Position numbers and translations under genes: made by a program. From positions 31,833 to 95,832 of the forward strand of contig NZ_LZIJ01000144.1 in NCBI RefSeq assembly GCF_001667115.1: DNA of 64,000 nucleotides, given 5' to 3'. Below, one piece after another: positions 47,060-60,814 of this stretch. The notes under the pieces were generated by a model. That model did not search any database, had not been told where the DNA came from, and worked only from the letters and a program-made list of their open reading frames with translations. Position 1 is the stretch's first letter. Every line of letters starts with the position of its first letter. This DNA comes from Mycobacterium sp. 852002-51163_SCH5372311 (GTDB taxonomy: Bacteria > Actinomycetota > Actinomycetes > Mycobacteriales > Mycobacteriaceae).

Positions 47060-50000
47060 CCAGACGATCCTCGTCCGCTTGTGCGTGTCATCCGGCGGAT
47101 CTGTCGGGCCGCCACCGACAGCGTCGCCAGATCCTTCGCGCCGCTTTCGTAGATCTCGTTGAGCGTGCGGCGGGCCCGCTCCACCCGCGATGCACTGGTG
47201 TGTTCCCATTCGGCGATCTTTTCTTCGCCGCTCTCGTCCGGCTCCCCGACGGCCAGCACGTCGAAACACAGCGACCGCAGCGAGGCATAGATGTCGTCAC
47301 GAATCGCCAAGCGCGCCAGCGAATGCCAGCGGTCGTGCCGGGGCAGCTGGGAAACGGCGGTCAGCAGTCCGTCGGTGCCCAGCCGGTCCATCAGGGCGAA
47401 GTAGGTGTCCGCGACTTCGGTGGGCTCGATCTCGGTGATGTCCGCGATGTCGATGATGTCGAGCAGGCTGTAGCGGTACAGGCCGGCGGCGACCCGGTAA
47501 GCCAAGTCGTCGGGTACACCCTGCTCGGTGAATTCCCTGGCTTCCTTCTCGACGATGGCTTTGTCGTCACCGCGCAACCACTGCGACATCTGCGGCGTCA
47601 GCGCCTTGACCTTCGCGGCGAAGCGGTTGATCTCGGCGCCGACGGCCAGCGGCTGCGGCCGGTAGTTGAGCAGCCAGCGCCCGGCCCGGTCGATCAGCCG
47701 ACGGGTATCCAGGGTCAGCCGGTCCGACAGCGCGACAGGCAGATTCGCCGCCAGGATGCGTCGCCAGATGTGACCGATGCCAAAGATGGCGTCGGTGGCG
47801 GCCCAAGTGCGCACCGCGTCGATCGACGTGACGCCGACGTCCTCGGTGATGCGGAACGCGTAGGTGATGCCTGCGGTGTCCACCAGGTCGTTGATCAGCA
47901 TGGTGGTGACGATCTCGCGACGCAGCTGGTGCGAGCGGATCTCCGGGGTGAAGCGCTCCCGCAGCGGCTTCGGGAAGTATTCCGGCAGCCTGGACGCGAA
48001 GACGTCCTGGTCCGGCAGCTCGGTAGCCAGCACGTCCTCTTTGAGCGCCAGCTTGACATGCGCCATCAAGGTTGCGAGCTCAGGCGAGGTGAGGCCCATG
48101 GCGGCCTCGGATCGCCGCTGGATCTCCTTCTCCGACGGCAGCGCCTCCAGTTCACGGTTCAGGCCGCGTTCTGCCGCCAGGTGCTTGATCTGATCGGCGT
48201 GTACGGGCAGCAGGCTGGGCGCGTTGGCACGGCTGGTGCCCATCAGGTCGTTCTGGTCGACGTTGTCGGCGAGCACCAGTTGCGCGACCTCGTCGGTCAT
48301 CGATTCCAGCAGTGCGGTGCGTTCCTCGATCTTGACCTTGCCCGCGGTGACCAGCGAATCGATCAGGATCTTGATGTTGACCTCGTGGTCGGAACAATCC
48401 ACGCCCGCGGAGTTGTCCATCGCGTCGGTGTTGATCCGTCCACCGGACAGATCGAACTCGACGCGACCCAGGGCGGTGACCCCGAGATTGCCACCTTCAC
48501 CGATTACCTTGGCGCGCAATTGGTTTGCGTTGACCCGTACCGGATCGTTGGCGCGGTCGCCGACGTCAGCGTCGGATTCGGTCTCCGCCTTGATGTAGGT
48601 GCCGATCCCGCCGTTGAACAGCAGATCCACCGGCGCCTGCAAAATCGCGCGGATCAGGGTGGGCGGCGCCAGCTCGGTCACATCCCCTTCGATGCCCAGC
48701 GCCGCGCGGACCTGCCGGCTGACCGGAATGGCCTTCTGCTCGCGGCTGTAAACTCCGCCGCCCTCGCTGATCAGCGACTTGTCGTAGTCGTCCCAGCTCG
48801 ACCGGGGCAGTTCGAACATCCGCTTGCGTTCATCCCATGAAGAGGCGGCGTCCGGGTCCGGGTCGAGGAAGATGTGCCGGTGGTCGAACGCGGCGATCAG
48901 CCTGATGTGCTTGCTCAGCAGCATGCCGTTGCCGAACACATCCCCGCTCATGTCGCCGATGCCGACGACGGTGAAGTCCTCGGTCTGGGTGTCGACGCCC
49001 ATCTCGCGGAAATGACGTTTGACCGCCTCCCAGGCGCCGCGGGCGGTGATACCCATGGCTTTGTGGTCGTAGCCCACCGATCCGCCCGACGCGAACGCAT
49101 CGCCCAGCCAGAACCCGTAGGACTTCGCGACGTCGTTGGCGATGTCGGAGAACGTGGCGGTGCCTTTGTCGGCGGCCACCACCAGGTAAGCGTCGTCGCC
49201 GTCGCGCCGCACCACGTCGGGAGGGGGGTTGACGTTTCCGGTCGCGTGGTCGACGTTGTCGGTCACGTCGAGCAGTCCGGAGATGAACAGTTGATAGCAG
49301 GCCACGCCCTCGGCACGGGTGGATTCGCGGTCGGCGGCGGGGTCGCCGGTGGGCAGCGGCGGCTTCTTCACCACGAACCCGCCCTTGGCCCCGACCGGCA
49401 CTATCACCGCGTTCTTGACCGCTTGCGCCTTCACCAGGCCGAGGATCTCGGTGCGGAAATCGTCGCGGCGGTCCGACCAGCGCAGGCCGCCGCGCGCCAC
49501 CGGGCCGAACCGCAGGTGCACGCCTTCGACGCGCAGCGAGTACACGAAGATCTCGAACTTGGGCCGTGGCAGCGGCAGCTCGTCGACCAGCTGGGCGTTG
49601 AGTTTGAGCGCCAGCACGTCGCGGCTGCGGGCCGAACCTTTGCGCGTGACAAAGTAATTCGTGCGCAGGGTGGCCTGAACCAAAGACGCGAACGCGCGCA
49701 GAATGCGGTCGGTGTCCAGGCTGACCAGCGCGTCGATATCCGCGGCGACCTCGGCGGCGGCAGCTTGCGCATCGCGACCGGACGGGGCACCCGACGGCCT
49801 GGGATCGAACAGGGCCTCGAACAAGTTGACCAAGGACCGCGCGGTGGAGGCGTGCTCGTTGAGCACCGACTCGATGTAGGACTGGCTGTACGGAAAACCG
49901 GCCTGCCGTAGGTATTTCGCGTAGGCGCGCAGCAACACGACCTGCTGCCAGGTCAGGCCGGCCCGCATTACCAGCTCGTTGAACCGGTCGACCTCGACGC

Positions 50001-51906
50001 GGCCCTGCCAGATCGCGGTGACCGCGTCGGCGAATCGCTCTGCGGTTGCGGCACGTTCGGAGTCCGTCGTGGCCGCGGGGATGGTCGGATGCGGCGAGAT
50101 CCGGAACTGGTAGATCCACACCGGCAGTCCGTCGGGCCGTGTCACCGTGAACGGCCGCTCTTCGAGCACGACGACACCCATGCTCTGCAGCATGGGAAGC
50201 AGCTCGCTCAGCGACGCGCTGCGCCCGCCCAGGAACCAGGTCAGCCGCGCCACCCCGTGCTCGTCGCCCTCCGCGAACACCAGCTTGACCGAATCGTCGG
50301 CGAGTTCGTTGACGATGGCGATGTCGGTGATGGCGTCGGCCGGGGTGACGACCTGCTTGTAGGCCTCGGAGAAGGCCGTTGCGTAATGCTCGGCGTCGGA
50401 TCGTGAAACGGCACCCTTGGGGGACTCTGCCGCGGCCTCGACCAGCCGGTCGGCCCAGGTGCGCGCGGCTTCGCTGAGCAGCGCCTGGATCCGCAGCCGG
50501 TTGGCTTCGGAGACGTCGACCGGGGCCGCAGCTGCGTCTCCCTCGGGCAGCCGCACCATGAAATGCATCAGCGCCCAAGGTGATTCGCTGACCCGAGCGG
50601 TGAATTCCAGCCGTGTTCCACCGAACTCGCGGACCAGGATGTCTTCGATCTGCAACCGAACCGCCGTGGTGTAACGGTCGCGGGGCACATAGACCAGGCA
50701 GGACACGAAGAACTGCAACCGGTCGGCGCGCAGGAACAACAACGCACGCCGCTGTGATCCCAGATCTACCACTGCTTTTGCCATCGCGAAGAGCCGTTCG
50801 GCACTCAGCGAGAAGAGCTCCGGCCGTGGCATGGTCTGGATGACGTCGAGCAGCAGTTGGCCCGGATGAGCGGGATCGCTGTCGGCCATGGTCAGCGCCT
50901 TACGCACCCGTCCGGAGATCATCGGTATCTCCAGCACGTCGGCGTTCATGGCCGCAACAGTGAACAGACCGACGAAGCGGTGCTCCAAAACGCCACCGTC
51001 AGCCAGGTTCTCGCGAATCGCGATGGCGTACGGGTAGGCCCCGTAGCGCAGATAGCTGCCGACCGCGGCCTGGGCCAGCACCAGCAACTTGGTGTTGTCG
51101 GTCAGCCGGGGCCGGGTGCCGGAGCGGGCCCGCAGGACGCCGAGGCCGCTGGTCCCGTCGCCGATGACCAATCCGTCCTGCACCCGGCACGGCTGGTAGC
51201 CCAGCAGCAGGAAGTTTCCCTCGCCGAACCAGCGCAACAGTGCCGCGACGTCTTGGCGGTCCGGCGCTGAGTAGTGGCCGTCGGCGTTGCTGTCGACGCT
51301 GGCCGCCAACTCGCGGAGGATGGCAATCATTCTCGCCGCGTCTGCCGCGACGCGCTGCACGTCGGCCAACACCTTGGGCAGCAGGCGTTCGACCTCGGCC
51401 AGGGTCTTACTGTCGACCGACGGCGAAAGCTGGACGTCTATCCAGGCCTCGCCCACGTACGGTGAGCTGCCTTCGGCTTTCGGTTCGATGCTCAGCAATT
51501 CGCCGGTCGGGCTGCGATGTACTTCGAACACCGGCGTCATGATCGCCGTGTAGGCGACCCCAAGCCGGTGCAGCAGGACCGTGACGGAATCCATCAGCAT
51601 GCCGCCGTGTTCAGTGACCACCTGCAGCGCGGGCCCGAAGCCCGCGGGATCGTCAGCCGGGTGAACGCCGACACAGCTTTGACCGGCCGGCCGGCACGCG
51701 CCGAGCCGATAGTGGGCGCTCAGCATTGCCGGCGTCACCAGTGAGGTGGGGTCGGGTGCCGCGACCTCTGAGGGCTGCGCCGCGTCGTCGTGCGGACCCC
51801 GGTAGCTCTCGATATAGGCCTTCGAGATCCAGTCCGGAATATCGCTGCTCTGCGTGAACGAGGTCCACGCCGCGACCTCATGTCTGGCTCGGGGATCGAT
51901 CGTCAT
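47056..51906 (-). CDS. gdh: NAD+-specific glutamate dehydrogenase (large L_180 type)
   Basis: This enzyme oxidatively deaminates glutamate to 2-oxoglutarate with NAD+. At 1616 residues it has the 180-kDa actinobacterial form. N-terminal ACT-like regulatory regions span about 1-700. The catalytic domain contains [34 protein letters not shown] with the catalytic Lys, [20 protein letters not shown] and [21 protein letters not shown] long C-terminal helical domain follows. In mycobacteria this enzyme is linked to GarA and PknG control of 2-oxoglutarate flux. I start at the ATG at 51906, preceded by GGGAGCAATCGGC. Confidence 0.97.
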   Translation of the reverse strand: MTIDPRARHEVAAWTSFTQSSDIPDWISKAYIESYRGPHDDAAQPSEVAAPDPTSLVTPAMLSAHYRLGACRPAGQSCVGVHPADDPAGFGPALQVVTEHGGMLMDSVTVLLHRLGVAYTAIMTPVFEVHRSPTGELLSIEPKAEGSSPYVGEAWIDVQLSPSVDSKTLAEVERLLPKVLADVQRVAADAARMIAILRELAASVDSNADGHYSAPDRQDVAALLRWFGEGNFLLLGYQPCRVQDGLVIGDGTSGLGVLRARSGTRPRLTDNTKLLVLAQAAVGSYLRYGAYPYAIAIRENLADGGVLEHRFVGLFTVAAMNADVLEIPMISGRVRKALTMADSDPAHPGQLLLDVIQTMPRPELFSLSAERLFAMAKAVVDLGSQRRALLFLRADRLQFFVSCLVYVPRDRYTTAVRLQIEDILVREFGGTRLEFTARVSESPWALMHFMVRLPEGDAAAAPVDVSEANRLRIQALLSEAARTWADRLVEAAAESPKGAVSRSDAEHYATAFSEAYKQVVTPADAITDIAIVNELADDSVKLVFAEGDEHGVARLTWFLGGRSASLSELLPMLQSMGVVVLEERPFTVTRPDGLPVWIYQFRISPHPTIPAATTDSERAATAERFADAVTAIWQGRVEVDRFNELVMRAGLTWQQVVLLRAYAKYLRQAGFPYSQSYIESVLNEHASTARSLVNLFEALFDPRPSGAPSGRDAQAAAAEVAADIDALVSLDTDRILRAFASLVQATLRTNYFVTRKGSARSRDVLALKLNAQLVDELPLPRPKFEIFVYSLRVEGVHLRFGPVARGGLRWSDRRDDFRTEILGLVKAQAVKNAVIVPVGAKGGFVVKKPPLPTGDPAADRESTRAEGVACYQLFISGLLDVTDNVDHATGNVNPPPDVVRRDGDDAYLVVAADKGTATFSDIANDVAKSYGFWLGDAFASGGSVGYDHKAMGITARGAWEAVKRHFREMGVDTQTEDFTVVGIGDMSGDVFGNGMLLSKHIRLIAAFDHRHIFLDPDPDAASSWDERKRMFELPRSSWDDYDKSLISEGGGVYSREQKAIPVSRQVRAALGIEGDVTELAPPTLIRAILQAPVDLLFNGGIGTYIKAETESDADVGDRANDPVRVNANQLRAKVIGEGGNLGVTALGRVEFDLSGGRINTDAMDNSAGVDCSDHEVNIKILIDSLVTAGKVKIEERTALLESMTDEVAQLVLADNVDQNDLMGTSRANAPSLLPVHADQIKHLAAERGLNRELEALPSEKEIQRRSEAAMGLTSPELATLMAHVKLALKEDVLATELPDQDVFASRLPEYFPKPLRERFTPEIRSHQLRREIVTTMLINDLVDTAGITYAFRITEDVGVTSIDAVRTWAATDAIFGIGHIWRRILAANLPVALSDRLTLDTRRLIDRAGRWLLNYRPQPLAVGAEINRFAAKVKALTPQMSQWLRGDDKAIVEKEAREFTEQGVPDDLAYRVAAGLYRYSLLDIIDIADITEIEPTEVADTYFALMDRLGTDGLLTAVSQLPRHDRWHSLARLAIRDDIYASLRSLCFDVLAVGEPDESGEEKIAEWEHTSASRVERARRTLNEIYESGAKDLATLSVAARQIRRMTRTSGRGSSG

Positions 51907-51964
51907 GCCGATTGCTCCCAACTCGCGACGAATACCACGCTCTGCGACAGTGGCAGAGCCGACA

Positions 51965-53641
<1,677 letters not shown>

Positions 53642-53771
53642 GCCGCAGTTTTGCCTTTCCGGTCTTTTAGATTTATCTCGCGGACCATCCTATGCACCGC
53701 CGAACAGCGTTAAGGCGGTCGCCCGACGCCCCGCGAGCGGATGGTGGTGTCCGCTCGCGGGGAACGGCGGT

Positions 53772-53881
53772 GCTAGGCCGAAGGCGGCGACCCGCGGCGC
53801 CCGGCTTCGCCGCGCTTGCGATCGCCGCTAGACCGAAGGCGGCGACCCGCGGCGCCCGGCTTCGCCGCGCTTGCGATCGCC
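53772..53881. repeat. 55-bp tandem repeat, two copies
   Basis: Units 53772-53826 and 53827-53881 differ at one base (ctaggcc versus ctagacc), and the first bases of a third copy run into the ssb stop codon. Each unit contains cgcggcgcccggcttcgccg, an imperfect palindrome of a kind scattered in mycobacterial intergenic DNA. Size and setting resemble MIRU/VNTR loci. The remainder of the 53642-53882 gap shows nothing else. Confidence 0.85.
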
Positions 53882-53882
53882 G

Positions 53883-54395
53883 CTAGGCCGACATCGGCAG
53901 TGCGGTGTGGCCGGTAGCGGTCGCGCCGGCTGGGACCATGTCGTCCCCGGGCTGGGCCACGTCAACACCTGCGACCGGTGCCTCGTGGACGGCGCCCCCG
54001 CCGGCCCGGTCGGCGTCTTCGTCGACATTCGGACCGGTGTAACCGGGCCTCTCGATGCGCACGAGCGCACGCGAGAGATCCGGCCCGACCGCGATGGCCC
54101 GCATCTCCAGCGACGAACGGCGGTTGCCGTCACGGTCTTCGTATTCGCTGGTGTACACGTGGCCGGTCACGATCACCGGCGCACCCTTGGCCAACGCGGC
54201 GCCCACCCCGGTGACCAACTTTCCCCAGCAGTTGACGTTGATGAAGAGCGAATTGCCCGGCTCCCAGCTGCCGTCGGCGGTCCGGCGGCGCGAATTGCTG
54301 GCCACCCGGAACTTGATGACCTCCTGGTTACCGACCTGTCGGCGATCGGGCTTGTTGACGATGTGACCCACGACGGTAAGCGGTGTTTCGAACAT
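53883..54395 (-). CDS. ssbB: Second single-stranded DNA-binding protein (SsbB-like, Rv2478c)
   Basis: This 170-residue OB-fold protein has TPLTVVGHIVNKPDRRQVGN, FINVNCWGKLVTGVGAALAK and APVIVTGHVYTSEYEDRDGN. The C-terminal 60 residues are Gly/Ala/Val-rich and end HTALPMSA. The acidic DDDxPF-type tip of replicative SSB, which recruits partner proteins, is missing. This makes it a paralogue with a specialised role, not the main SSB. GGAAAGGACT lies upstream of the ATG. Confidence 0.93.
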   Translation of the reverse strand: MFETPLTVVGHIVNKPDRRQVGNQEVIKFRVASNSRRRTADGSWEPGNSLFINVNCWGKLVTGVGAALAKGAPVIVTGHVYTSEYEDRDGNRRSSLEMRAIAVGPDLSRALVRIERPGYTGPNVDEDADRAGGGAVHEAPVAGVDVAQPGDDMVPAGATATGHTALPMSA

Positions 54396-54556
54396 TGATT
54401 CAGAGTCCTTTCCATTCGCTGGTTGTGCTTGTGTCTGGTGCTCATTCAGCCCGGATGCACCGACAGGCCGCAGCGACGCCCGGGATCCCGAGGCGGGGTT
54501 GTTGAGAAAGTCGTGACTTGGGATAAGTCGGAGTAGCGGCCGGGCCGGCCCGAGCC

Positions 54557-56575
54557 TTAGCGCCGCGCGTCGCGACGCGCGAGTTCTGCCAGCATCGCGT
54601 TGTAGGCAGCCAGATCGGCGTCATCGTCGCGGTCCGCCGCCCGGTCCAACCGCCGCGCGGTCCGCCGATCACTGCGCGCCCACTGCACCAGCAGCGCGAC
54701 CATCACGATCACCAGGGGCAGTTCCCCTGCCGCCCAAGCGATTCCACCGCCCAGCCGTTGATCGCCCAACAGATCGGTATGCCAGCTCAGACCTAGTGAC
54801 CGGTAGTAACCGGCGCCGAGCACCCTGCGCGTGCTCATGAGTTCGACGCCGAAGAAGGCGTGTAACGGCAGCGAGGCGAAGACCACCGCCACCTTGGCCA
54901 GCGGCGGGATCGGCCGCGGTGTGGGGTCCACCCCGATCACGATCCAGTAGAACAGGTAGCCGCTGAGCAGAAAGTGCAGGTTCATCGCCAGATGGCCGGC
55001 GTGGCTGCCCACCGCGTCGTCGAAGATGCTCCCGAAGTACAGCCCGTAGAACCCGGCGACGAACAGCACGGTAGCCACCACCGGGTTGGTGAGCAGCCGC
55101 GATAACCGGCTGTGCAGTGCGGCCAACAGCCATTCCCGCGGGCCGGGTGGGTCGTCTCGGCCGGCGGCCGGCAGCGCCCGCAACGCCAGGCTGACCGGGC
55201 CGCCGAGCACCAAGAGAATCGGCACCAGCATGGACAACCCCATGTGGGCCACCATGTGCATGCTGAACATCGCCGGCATGTATCGACCCACGCCCGACGA
55301 CGTCACGAACAGCAACGCCGCACAGCCCAACAACCAGGCCAATGTCCGCCCCGGTGGCCAACTGTCGCCGCGGCGGCGCAGCCGCAGCACCGCGGCCACA
55401 TACAGCGCTGCCAACAAGATTGCCGCCGTGCCGAAGATGAGGTCGAATCGCCAGTCGAACAGCACACGCAGCAGGGTCGGCGGTCCGTCGAAGTCGTAGC
55501 CGATCTCGGCTTCGGGGATCGACGGAATCCGGATAGGCGGTGGTGGCGGCGGCGTGCGGCCCAGCCCGACGGCAATCCCGAAAGTAAGCCCGAAAACCGC
55601 TGCCTCGATCAGCCCCAGCCGAATCAGCAATGCCCTGGATGCGCTCGAATTCGCTTGCAGCGCAGCGACTGCCGTGCGCCGCTGACGCCAGCCGAGGATC
55701 CCCAGCGTGCACAGCGCGACGAACTTGGCGACCACCAGCCGTCCGTAGCCCGTGGTCAGCAGGTCCGACGGCAGGACCCGCACGAGGGCATTGACGACAC
55801 CGCTGAGCGCCATGGCGACCCAGCACCACAACGCAATCGCGGAGAAGCGGCGTGCCGCCAGGCCAATGTGGTCACCGCTACTCTCACGGCGCAGCGCAGC
55901 CGCCAACAAGGCCAACAGGCCACCGGCCCACAGGCTGGCGGCGACGAGGTGGATCAGCAAGCTGTTGGTGGCCAGGTCGTGCGAACCGCCGGCCGAGGAG
56001 TGACCGGTCAGGCCGAGCGGAACCACCGTCACGAGTGATCCGGCGAGCAGCAGCGGCGTCCACGACCAGCGCAGCACCGGCAGGCTGGCCAGCGTGACGA
56101 TGGCGGCCAGCACCGCGGTCCAGCGCCAAGCCGACGCGGTGTTGATCATTCCGGCCACCGACCACAACGTCACCGGGTTGAGGTGCTCGGTCACCGGATG
56201 ACCGGAGACGTCAGAGACGGTCAACGGAACCAGCAGGGCGGCACACACCGCCCAGATTCCCGACGCCAGCGTCCCCAGCCGCAACGCGCGATATCCGCCC
56301 GCGTCAAGCACCCCGCTGCGTTGGGGCGGCACCAGGAACGCCGCGGACAAGAACGCCCCGACGGCCAGTACGGCAGCGATCTCGCCGAAGGCACGGACGA
56401 ACGGCAGACCCAGCGTGGTAGCCGGGCCGGGATTGGGCAGACCGGTGGCTGCCAGCGCATTCGTCAGGGACAACGCCCCGATTCCGGCCGCCGCGCCACC
56501 CGCAAGGACCGCGACGCCGGCCAACAGTGGCCAGATCAGCGCGGCGGGCTTGCCAACTGGGCGAGCAACCGTCAT
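54557..56575 (-). CDS. CopD - CtaG fusion membrane protein (Rv0102-like)
   Basis: This 672-residue polytopic protein has about 14 membrane helices. The N-terminal half (about 1-330) carries a CopD-type copper-transport domain. The C-terminal half is the CtaG (caa3 oxidase assembly) domain with conserved His-rich helices (MFSMHMVAHMGLSMLVPILL and HLAMNLHFLLSGYLFYW). A proline run (six P) joins them. It probably handles copper for the cytochrome oxidase. The start is the ATG at 56575. M. tuberculosis has its homologue elsewhere in the genome, so this placement before plsB2 is a rearrangement or extra copy. Confidence 0.9.
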   Translation of the reverse strand: MTVARPVGKPAALIWPLLAGVAVLAGGAAAGIGALSLTNALAATGLPNPGPATTLGLPFVRAFGEIAAVLAVGAFLSAAFLVPPQRSGVLDAGGYRALRLGTLASGIWAVCAALLVPLTVSDVSGHPVTEHLNPVTLWSVAGMINTASAWRWTAVLAAIVTLASLPVLRWSWTPLLLAGSLVTVVPLGLTGHSSAGGSHDLATNSLLIHLVAASLWAGGLLALLAAALRRESSGDHIGLAARRFSAIALWCWVAMALSGVVNALVRVLPSDLLTTGYGRLVVAKFVALCTLGILGWRQRRTAVAALQANSSASRALLIRLGLIEAAVFGLTFGIAVGLGRTPPPPPPIRIPSIPEAEIGYDFDGPPTLLRVLFDWRFDLIFGTAAILLAALYVAAVLRLRRRGDSWPPGRTLAWLLGCAALLFVTSSGVGRYMPAMFSMHMVAHMGLSMLVPILLVLGGPVSLALRALPAAGRDDPPGPREWLLAALHSRLSRLLTNPVVATVLFVAGFYGLYFGSIFDDAVGSHAGHLAMNLHFLLSGYLFYWIVIGVDPTPRPIPPLAKVAVVFASLPLHAFFGVELMSTRRVLGAGYYRSLGLSWHTDLLGDQRLGGGIAWAAGELPLVIVMVALLVQWARSDRRTARRLDRAADRDDDADLAAYNAMLAELARRDARR

Positions 56576-56603
56576 CCACCCAGGGTATGGGCGCGTGCGC
56601 GGG

Positions 56604-58976
56604 CTACTGAGCTTGACTCTCCGCCTTGTCCGGCGACCGCCCCTGACGGGCCTGAGACTCGCGGGCGCGGAATTGATTACGGGCGATCTTTGCGACGTAG
56701 TCGAAATCTCGAAGGATGTTGCGCAATTCCGCACGGAAGGCGGTCCGGCGCTCGGTCAGGTCGGACGCGGGTGCGATCAGGTCCTGGTCGGCGACGACCT
56801 GGCGTGCGGTGGCGAAAAGCAGCGTCGAAACCGGTTCGCTGCTGCGCACCCGGCCCTGCGCCACATATTGACGACCGACCCCCAGCGCCAACTCGGTGAG
56901 TTCCTTCTGGCTCACATCCGGCGGTGTATCGCGTAAGACATCGGCGACAATTTCGTAGGCCTCGAAAAACACCCGTAGCATGGCGTCCGACATCAACGGG
57001 CGCTTCGCATACAGCATCGCGTCGATCTCTTCGCCGCCGGCAGCGACGTGGCTCTCCCACTTGTCGTGCCACGCCATCTCTTCGGCGATATTGGCCTTGA
57101 ACGCCGTCGAATCGGCGAAGTAGAAATCGAACTTCAACAGATCGCGCAAGCGCATCGCCTGGGCCCAGAAAGCTTCCATGCGGTCGCCCGATGCGTACCT
57201 TGCGTGCGCGAGCGCCAGTTCGACGATCGAGGTCTCCAGAAACGCATGAATCACCGAGTTTCGGTAGAACGCTGCGGCGTGTTCATGTTCGGGAGCGATG
57301 TACCAGACCGGTTCTCGCCCACTGTCGACGCGGGTGACCGGGTGTCCGTTGGACAGCGCGTCCACCGCCGCGCGCACACCGTCGCGCGAGCGCAACCGCA
57401 ATGCACTCGTGGACATCGGCGTCTGCCTGCGTTCCAGGTAGTCGAGCGAATCCTGCAAGGTGTGGTGCAGCTGATCGAGCGTCAGCGCTAGGCCATGAGT
57501 GGTGAGCAGCAATGCCGACACCAGACCCGTCGCCGTGATCGGCGTCGCCTGCAGGATCCGCCACGCGACCTCGAACGACATCTTCTGCATCGCAAGCCGT
57601 TTGGCGTCCTGATCATGAACGATTGGTCCGTGCGGGGGCCCGAGGTACTGTCGCATCGAGACCGCTTCGGGGAAGCGGACGTAGATCTTGCCGTAGTTAC
57701 GTTCGCCCTGTGCCTTGATGAAGTTGTAGAGCCAGCTGAAACCCTCGGCCGTCTTCTCGGCGCCGCGCGCGTAGGCGGCGTATTCGGCGACTTCGTGCAA
57801 CTGGTCGAAGCAGATCGAAACGCCTTGCAGCAGAATGTCGTCGCTGCGCCCGTCCAGGTAGGCGTCGGCGACATAGCTCATCAGGCCGAGCTTGGGCGGC
57901 AACATCTTGCCGGTCCGCGACCGGGTGCCCTCGATGGACCAACTCAGGTTGAACCGCTTCTCCACGACGTAGCCTACGTACTCCTTGAGCACGTACTTGT
58001 ACAGCGGATTGTCGCCGATGTTGCGCCGGATGAAGATAACCCCCGAGCGCCGCATGAGGGGACCCATGACCCCGAAGGACAGGTTGATGCCGCCGAACAT
58101 GTGCACCGGGGGTAACCGGTTGTCCTGCATGGCCACCGGTATCACCGCGCCGTCGATGTAGGACCGGTGCGAAAACAGCAGCACGGCCGGATGCGCCTCG
58201 AGTGCGGTGCGCATCGCCGCGACTTGGTATTCGTCGTAGTCGAAGTCGGGATCGAATCCGCGGCTGAGCAGCCTGCCCAGGACGGATATCACGTCGACCG
58301 ACGCCTGGCTCCATCCGGTCGCGAGTTCGTCGAGCATTTTGCCGGCTTCCTCGACGGTGGCTCCGGGGATCTTTTTCAGACCGGCGCGAAACCGCGCGGA
58401 TGCCAACATCTCTGGCTTCACCAGCCGCGGCGACTTGTACTGCGGCCCCAGGACCCGGTATTCCGCTCGCGCGAGCGCCAGGATCGCGCGACGGGTGACG
58501 AACTGCGCGAAATCGCGGGGATCATCCCCGACGGTGGTGTCACGCCACTGCTGGCGCAGTTCGGACACCTTGGCCGACTCGCCGGTCAGCACCAGCGCGC
58601 GGCGCGGGTCGTTGCGCAGGATCCGTTGTTGCTGGCGTTGATTGGGGTGGTAGGGATCCCGTCCGGGAAGCAGCCCGGCCACCTTGTCCAACTTGCTTCG
58701 ATCTGCGGGAGGCAACCAAGTGACCTGCACCGGTACTACCGAGCGGTCTCCCCCGACGTCCGAATCAAGTTGCTCGACAAGCGCTGTCAGCGCCGACGGT
58801 GCCGCCGTGCGGGGCGGCAGCTTCAACACCTCGAACTTGGCTTCCGGATTGCGGGCCCGCTGCCGTCCCAGCCACTCCATGACGAGTTGCAGTTCGGCCG
58901 ACGTATTCATGGACGCCAGCACGAGGGTGTCTTGCGCGGTGAGGATGGCGCCGGCGTCTGCGGCCGGTTTGGTCAC
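56604..58976 (-). CDS. plsB2: Glycerol-3-phosphate acyltransferase
   Basis: This 790-residue PlsB-type enzyme acylates sn-1 of glycerol-3-phosphate, the first step of phospholipid and triacylglycerol synthesis. The HX4D motif is in [19 protein letters not shown] near residue 280, followed by [33 protein letters not shown] and [19 protein letters not shown]. The GTG start overlaps the stop of the plsC-like gene by four bases. Homologue is Rv2482c. Confidence 0.96.
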   Translation of the reverse strand: MTKPAADAGAILTAQDTLVLASMNTSAELQLVMEWLGRQRARNPEAKFEVLKLPPRTAAPSALTALVEQLDSDVGGDRSVVPVQVTWLPPADRSKLDKVAGLLPGRDPYHPNQRQQQRILRNDPRRALVLTGESAKVSELRQQWRDTTVGDDPRDFAQFVTRRAILALARAEYRVLGPQYKSPRLVKPEMLASARFRAGLKKIPGATVEEAGKMLDELATGWSQASVDVISVLGRLLSRGFDPDFDYDEYQVAAMRTALEAHPAVLLFSHRSYIDGAVIPVAMQDNRLPPVHMFGGINLSFGVMGPLMRRSGVIFIRRNIGDNPLYKYVLKEYVGYVVEKRFNLSWSIEGTRSRTGKMLPPKLGLMSYVADAYLDGRSDDILLQGVSICFDQLHEVAEYAAYARGAEKTAEGFSWLYNFIKAQGERNYGKIYVRFPEAVSMRQYLGPPHGPIVHDQDAKRLAMQKMSFEVAWRILQATPITATGLVSALLLTTHGLALTLDQLHHTLQDSLDYLERRQTPMSTSALRLRSRDGVRAAVDALSNGHPVTRVDSGREPVWYIAPEHEHAAAFYRNSVIHAFLETSIVELALAHARYASGDRMEAFWAQAMRLRDLLKFDFYFADSTAFKANIAEEMAWHDKWESHVAAGGEEIDAMLYAKRPLMSDAMLRVFFEAYEIVADVLRDTPPDVSQKELTELALGVGRQYVAQGRVRSSEPVSTLLFATARQVVADQDLIAPASDLTERRTAFRAELRNILRDFDYVAKIARNQFRARESQARQGRSPDKAESQAQ

Positions 58977-60814
58977 GTCCGTCCTTCGGGCCGGGTCGAT
59001 GATTCGGCGCTTACGGCTTGGTCGGTGCTGGACTGCTTGGCGTTGACGGGCTTTGTCGCGGTGGTCTTCTTGGCCGCCGTCTTTTTGGCCGCACTCTTTT
59101 TGGCCGTGGTCTTTTTAGCCGCAGTCTTCTTCGCCGCGGTCTTGGTCGCAGTCTTCTTCGCCGCGGTCTTAGTCGGGGCCTTCTTGGGTGCGGCTTTTTT
59201 GGCTGCAGGTTTTTTGGCTGCAGCTTTTTTCGGCTGCGTCTTCGTTGCGGCCGCCTTGCCGGTCGTGGTCTTCCGGGCCCGCTTCGGCGCCGCCTTTCTG
59301 GCGCGGGCGTAGATGTCGAACTCGGGCAACTCGTCGACCGGCCAGTCGGCGAGCGTATCCAGATACAACTGCCGCACCTCGGCGATGCGCTCCGGCAAGG
59401 TGTCCAGAGTCCAGTCGTCGACCGGGATCGGCGGAAACACGGCGACGTCCACGGTACCCGGGTTCATGATGGTGGAATTCCGGGAAGCGATGAGTTCGGC
59501 ATTGCGAATCACTATGGGCACGATGGGAATTCCCACCGCCATTGCCATGCGAAACGCGCCCTTCTTGAAGGGTCCGACTTCGGTCGTGTCGAGTCGGGTA
59601 CCCTCCGGGGCGATCACGATCGACAAACCATTCCTGGCGCGCTCTTCGACGGTGTGCAGCGTCTCCACCGCGGCGACCGGGTCGTCGCGGTCGATGAATA
59701 CGCCGTCCAACAACTTGCCGAGCGTGCCCATGATCGGGTCGCTGGCCAGTTCCTTCTTGCCCACGGCCACCCAGTTGTCTTTCACCAGTGCACCGGCAAT
59801 GACCGGGTCAACCTGGTTGCGGTGGTTGAAGATAAAGACCGCCGGCCGCTGGGCGGTCAGATTCTCCTTACCGATGACGTTCAGATTCACTCCGGCGGTG
59901 GCAAGCAGCAACTGCGAGAAGTACGAGGTGAAGAAGTTGACCCCGCGGCGCCGGCTGCCGGTGAGTACGCCCCACCCGACTGCGCCGGCCGCCACCGGGA
60001 ACATCGAACCGAATCCGGCGAGTGTCCGAATTTGCCGCTGGATTCCCACGCCGCCACGGCTGTTGAACCTCAGGATCGGCCAGCCGCGCCGCTTGGCGAC
60101 GGCGGCCATCTTGCCTTCCGGGTTGGTCGGCCGCGGATTGCCGACCAGGTACATCAGCGCGACGTCCTCGTCGCCGTCGGCGTAGAAGTAGCTGTCCTTG
60201 AGGTCGATGTCATGCTCAGCCGCAAACCGTTGCACCGCAGCGGCTTTGCCCGGCCCCCACAGGATGGGTTTCAGAATGCCGCCGGTGAGCATCCCTTCCT
60301 CGTTGGTTTCGAACTTGTTGGTGAGCAAGTTGTTGATCCCTAGGAAGCGGGCTACCGGGTTGACCTGAATGGTCAGCGCCGACGAGCTGAGCACCACCGT
60401 GTGGCCGCGAGCGACGTGGGCCCGGACCAACTCACGCATTTCCGGGTAGATCCGCGACTCGATCCGCTGGGCGAACAGCCGCTCACCGATCTCGTCCAAG
60501 TCGTCTATCAGTCGCCCGGCCAGTGCCATGGCCGCCTTGCCGATGAGGTCTTCGAACTCGATGCGCCCCAGCGTGTGGTTCAGGCCGGCCTGAACCATGC
60601 TGAGCAGTTCGCCCACACCCATGTCGCGGCGGCGCAGGCGCTCCTGCGTGAGGATGACGGCCGTGAAGCCGGCGACCAGCGTACCGTCCAGGTCGAAAAA
60701 CGCGCCGACCTTCGGTCCGGGTGGGCTGGCCATGATTTCGGCGACCGACCCGGGCAACCGCAGGTCCTTTGACGGCTTGCCCGACTGGCGTTCTTGCTCT
60801 TTCGAGGCGGTCAT
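58973..60814 (-). CDS. plsC: HAD-phosphatase / PlsC acyltransferase fusion with histone-like tail
   Basis: This 613-residue protein has three parts. A HAD (SerB-like) domain at about 35-260 has [27 protein letters not shown] and [20 protein letters not shown] 1-acylglycerol-3-phosphate acyltransferase at about 290-500 has [19 protein letters not shown] (NHxxxxD) and [22 protein letters not shown]-terminal tail of roughly 110 residues is built of Ala-Lys repeats ([20 protein letters not shown]), like histone H1. The two enzyme domains fit phosphatidate synthesis and perhaps lysophosphatidate dephosphorylation. The tail may bind nucleic acid or anionic lipid. ATG overlaps the stop of the next upstream gene. 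Homologue Rv2483c. Confidence 0.94.
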   Translation of the reverse strand: MTASKEQERQSGKPSKDLRLPGSVAEIMASPPGPKVGAFFDLDGTLVAGFTAVILTQERLRRRDMGVGELLSMVQAGLNHTLGRIEFEDLIGKAAMALAGRLIDDLDEIGERLFAQRIESRIYPEMRELVRAHVARGHTVVLSSSALTIQVNPVARFLGINNLLTNKFETNEEGMLTGGILKPILWGPGKAAAVQRFAAEHDIDLKDSYFYADGDEDVALMYLVGNPRPTNPEGKMAAVAKRRGWPILRFNSRGGVGIQRQIRTLAGFGSMFPVAAGAVGWGVLTGSRRRGVNFFTSYFSQLLLATAGVNLNVIGKENLTAQRPAVFIFNHRNQVDPVIAGALVKDNWVAVGKKELASDPIMGTLGKLLDGVFIDRDDPVAAVETLHTVEERARNGLSIVIAPEGTRLDTTEVGPFKKGAFRMAMAVGIPIVPIVIRNAELIASRNSTIMNPGTVDVAVFPPIPVDDWTLDTLPERIAEVRQLYLDTLADWPVDELPEFDIYARARKAAPKRARKTTTGKAAATKTQPKKAAAKKPAAKKAAPKKAPTKTAAKKTATKTAAKKTAAKKTTAKKSAAKKTAAKKTTATKPVNAKQSSTDQAVSAESSTRPEGRT

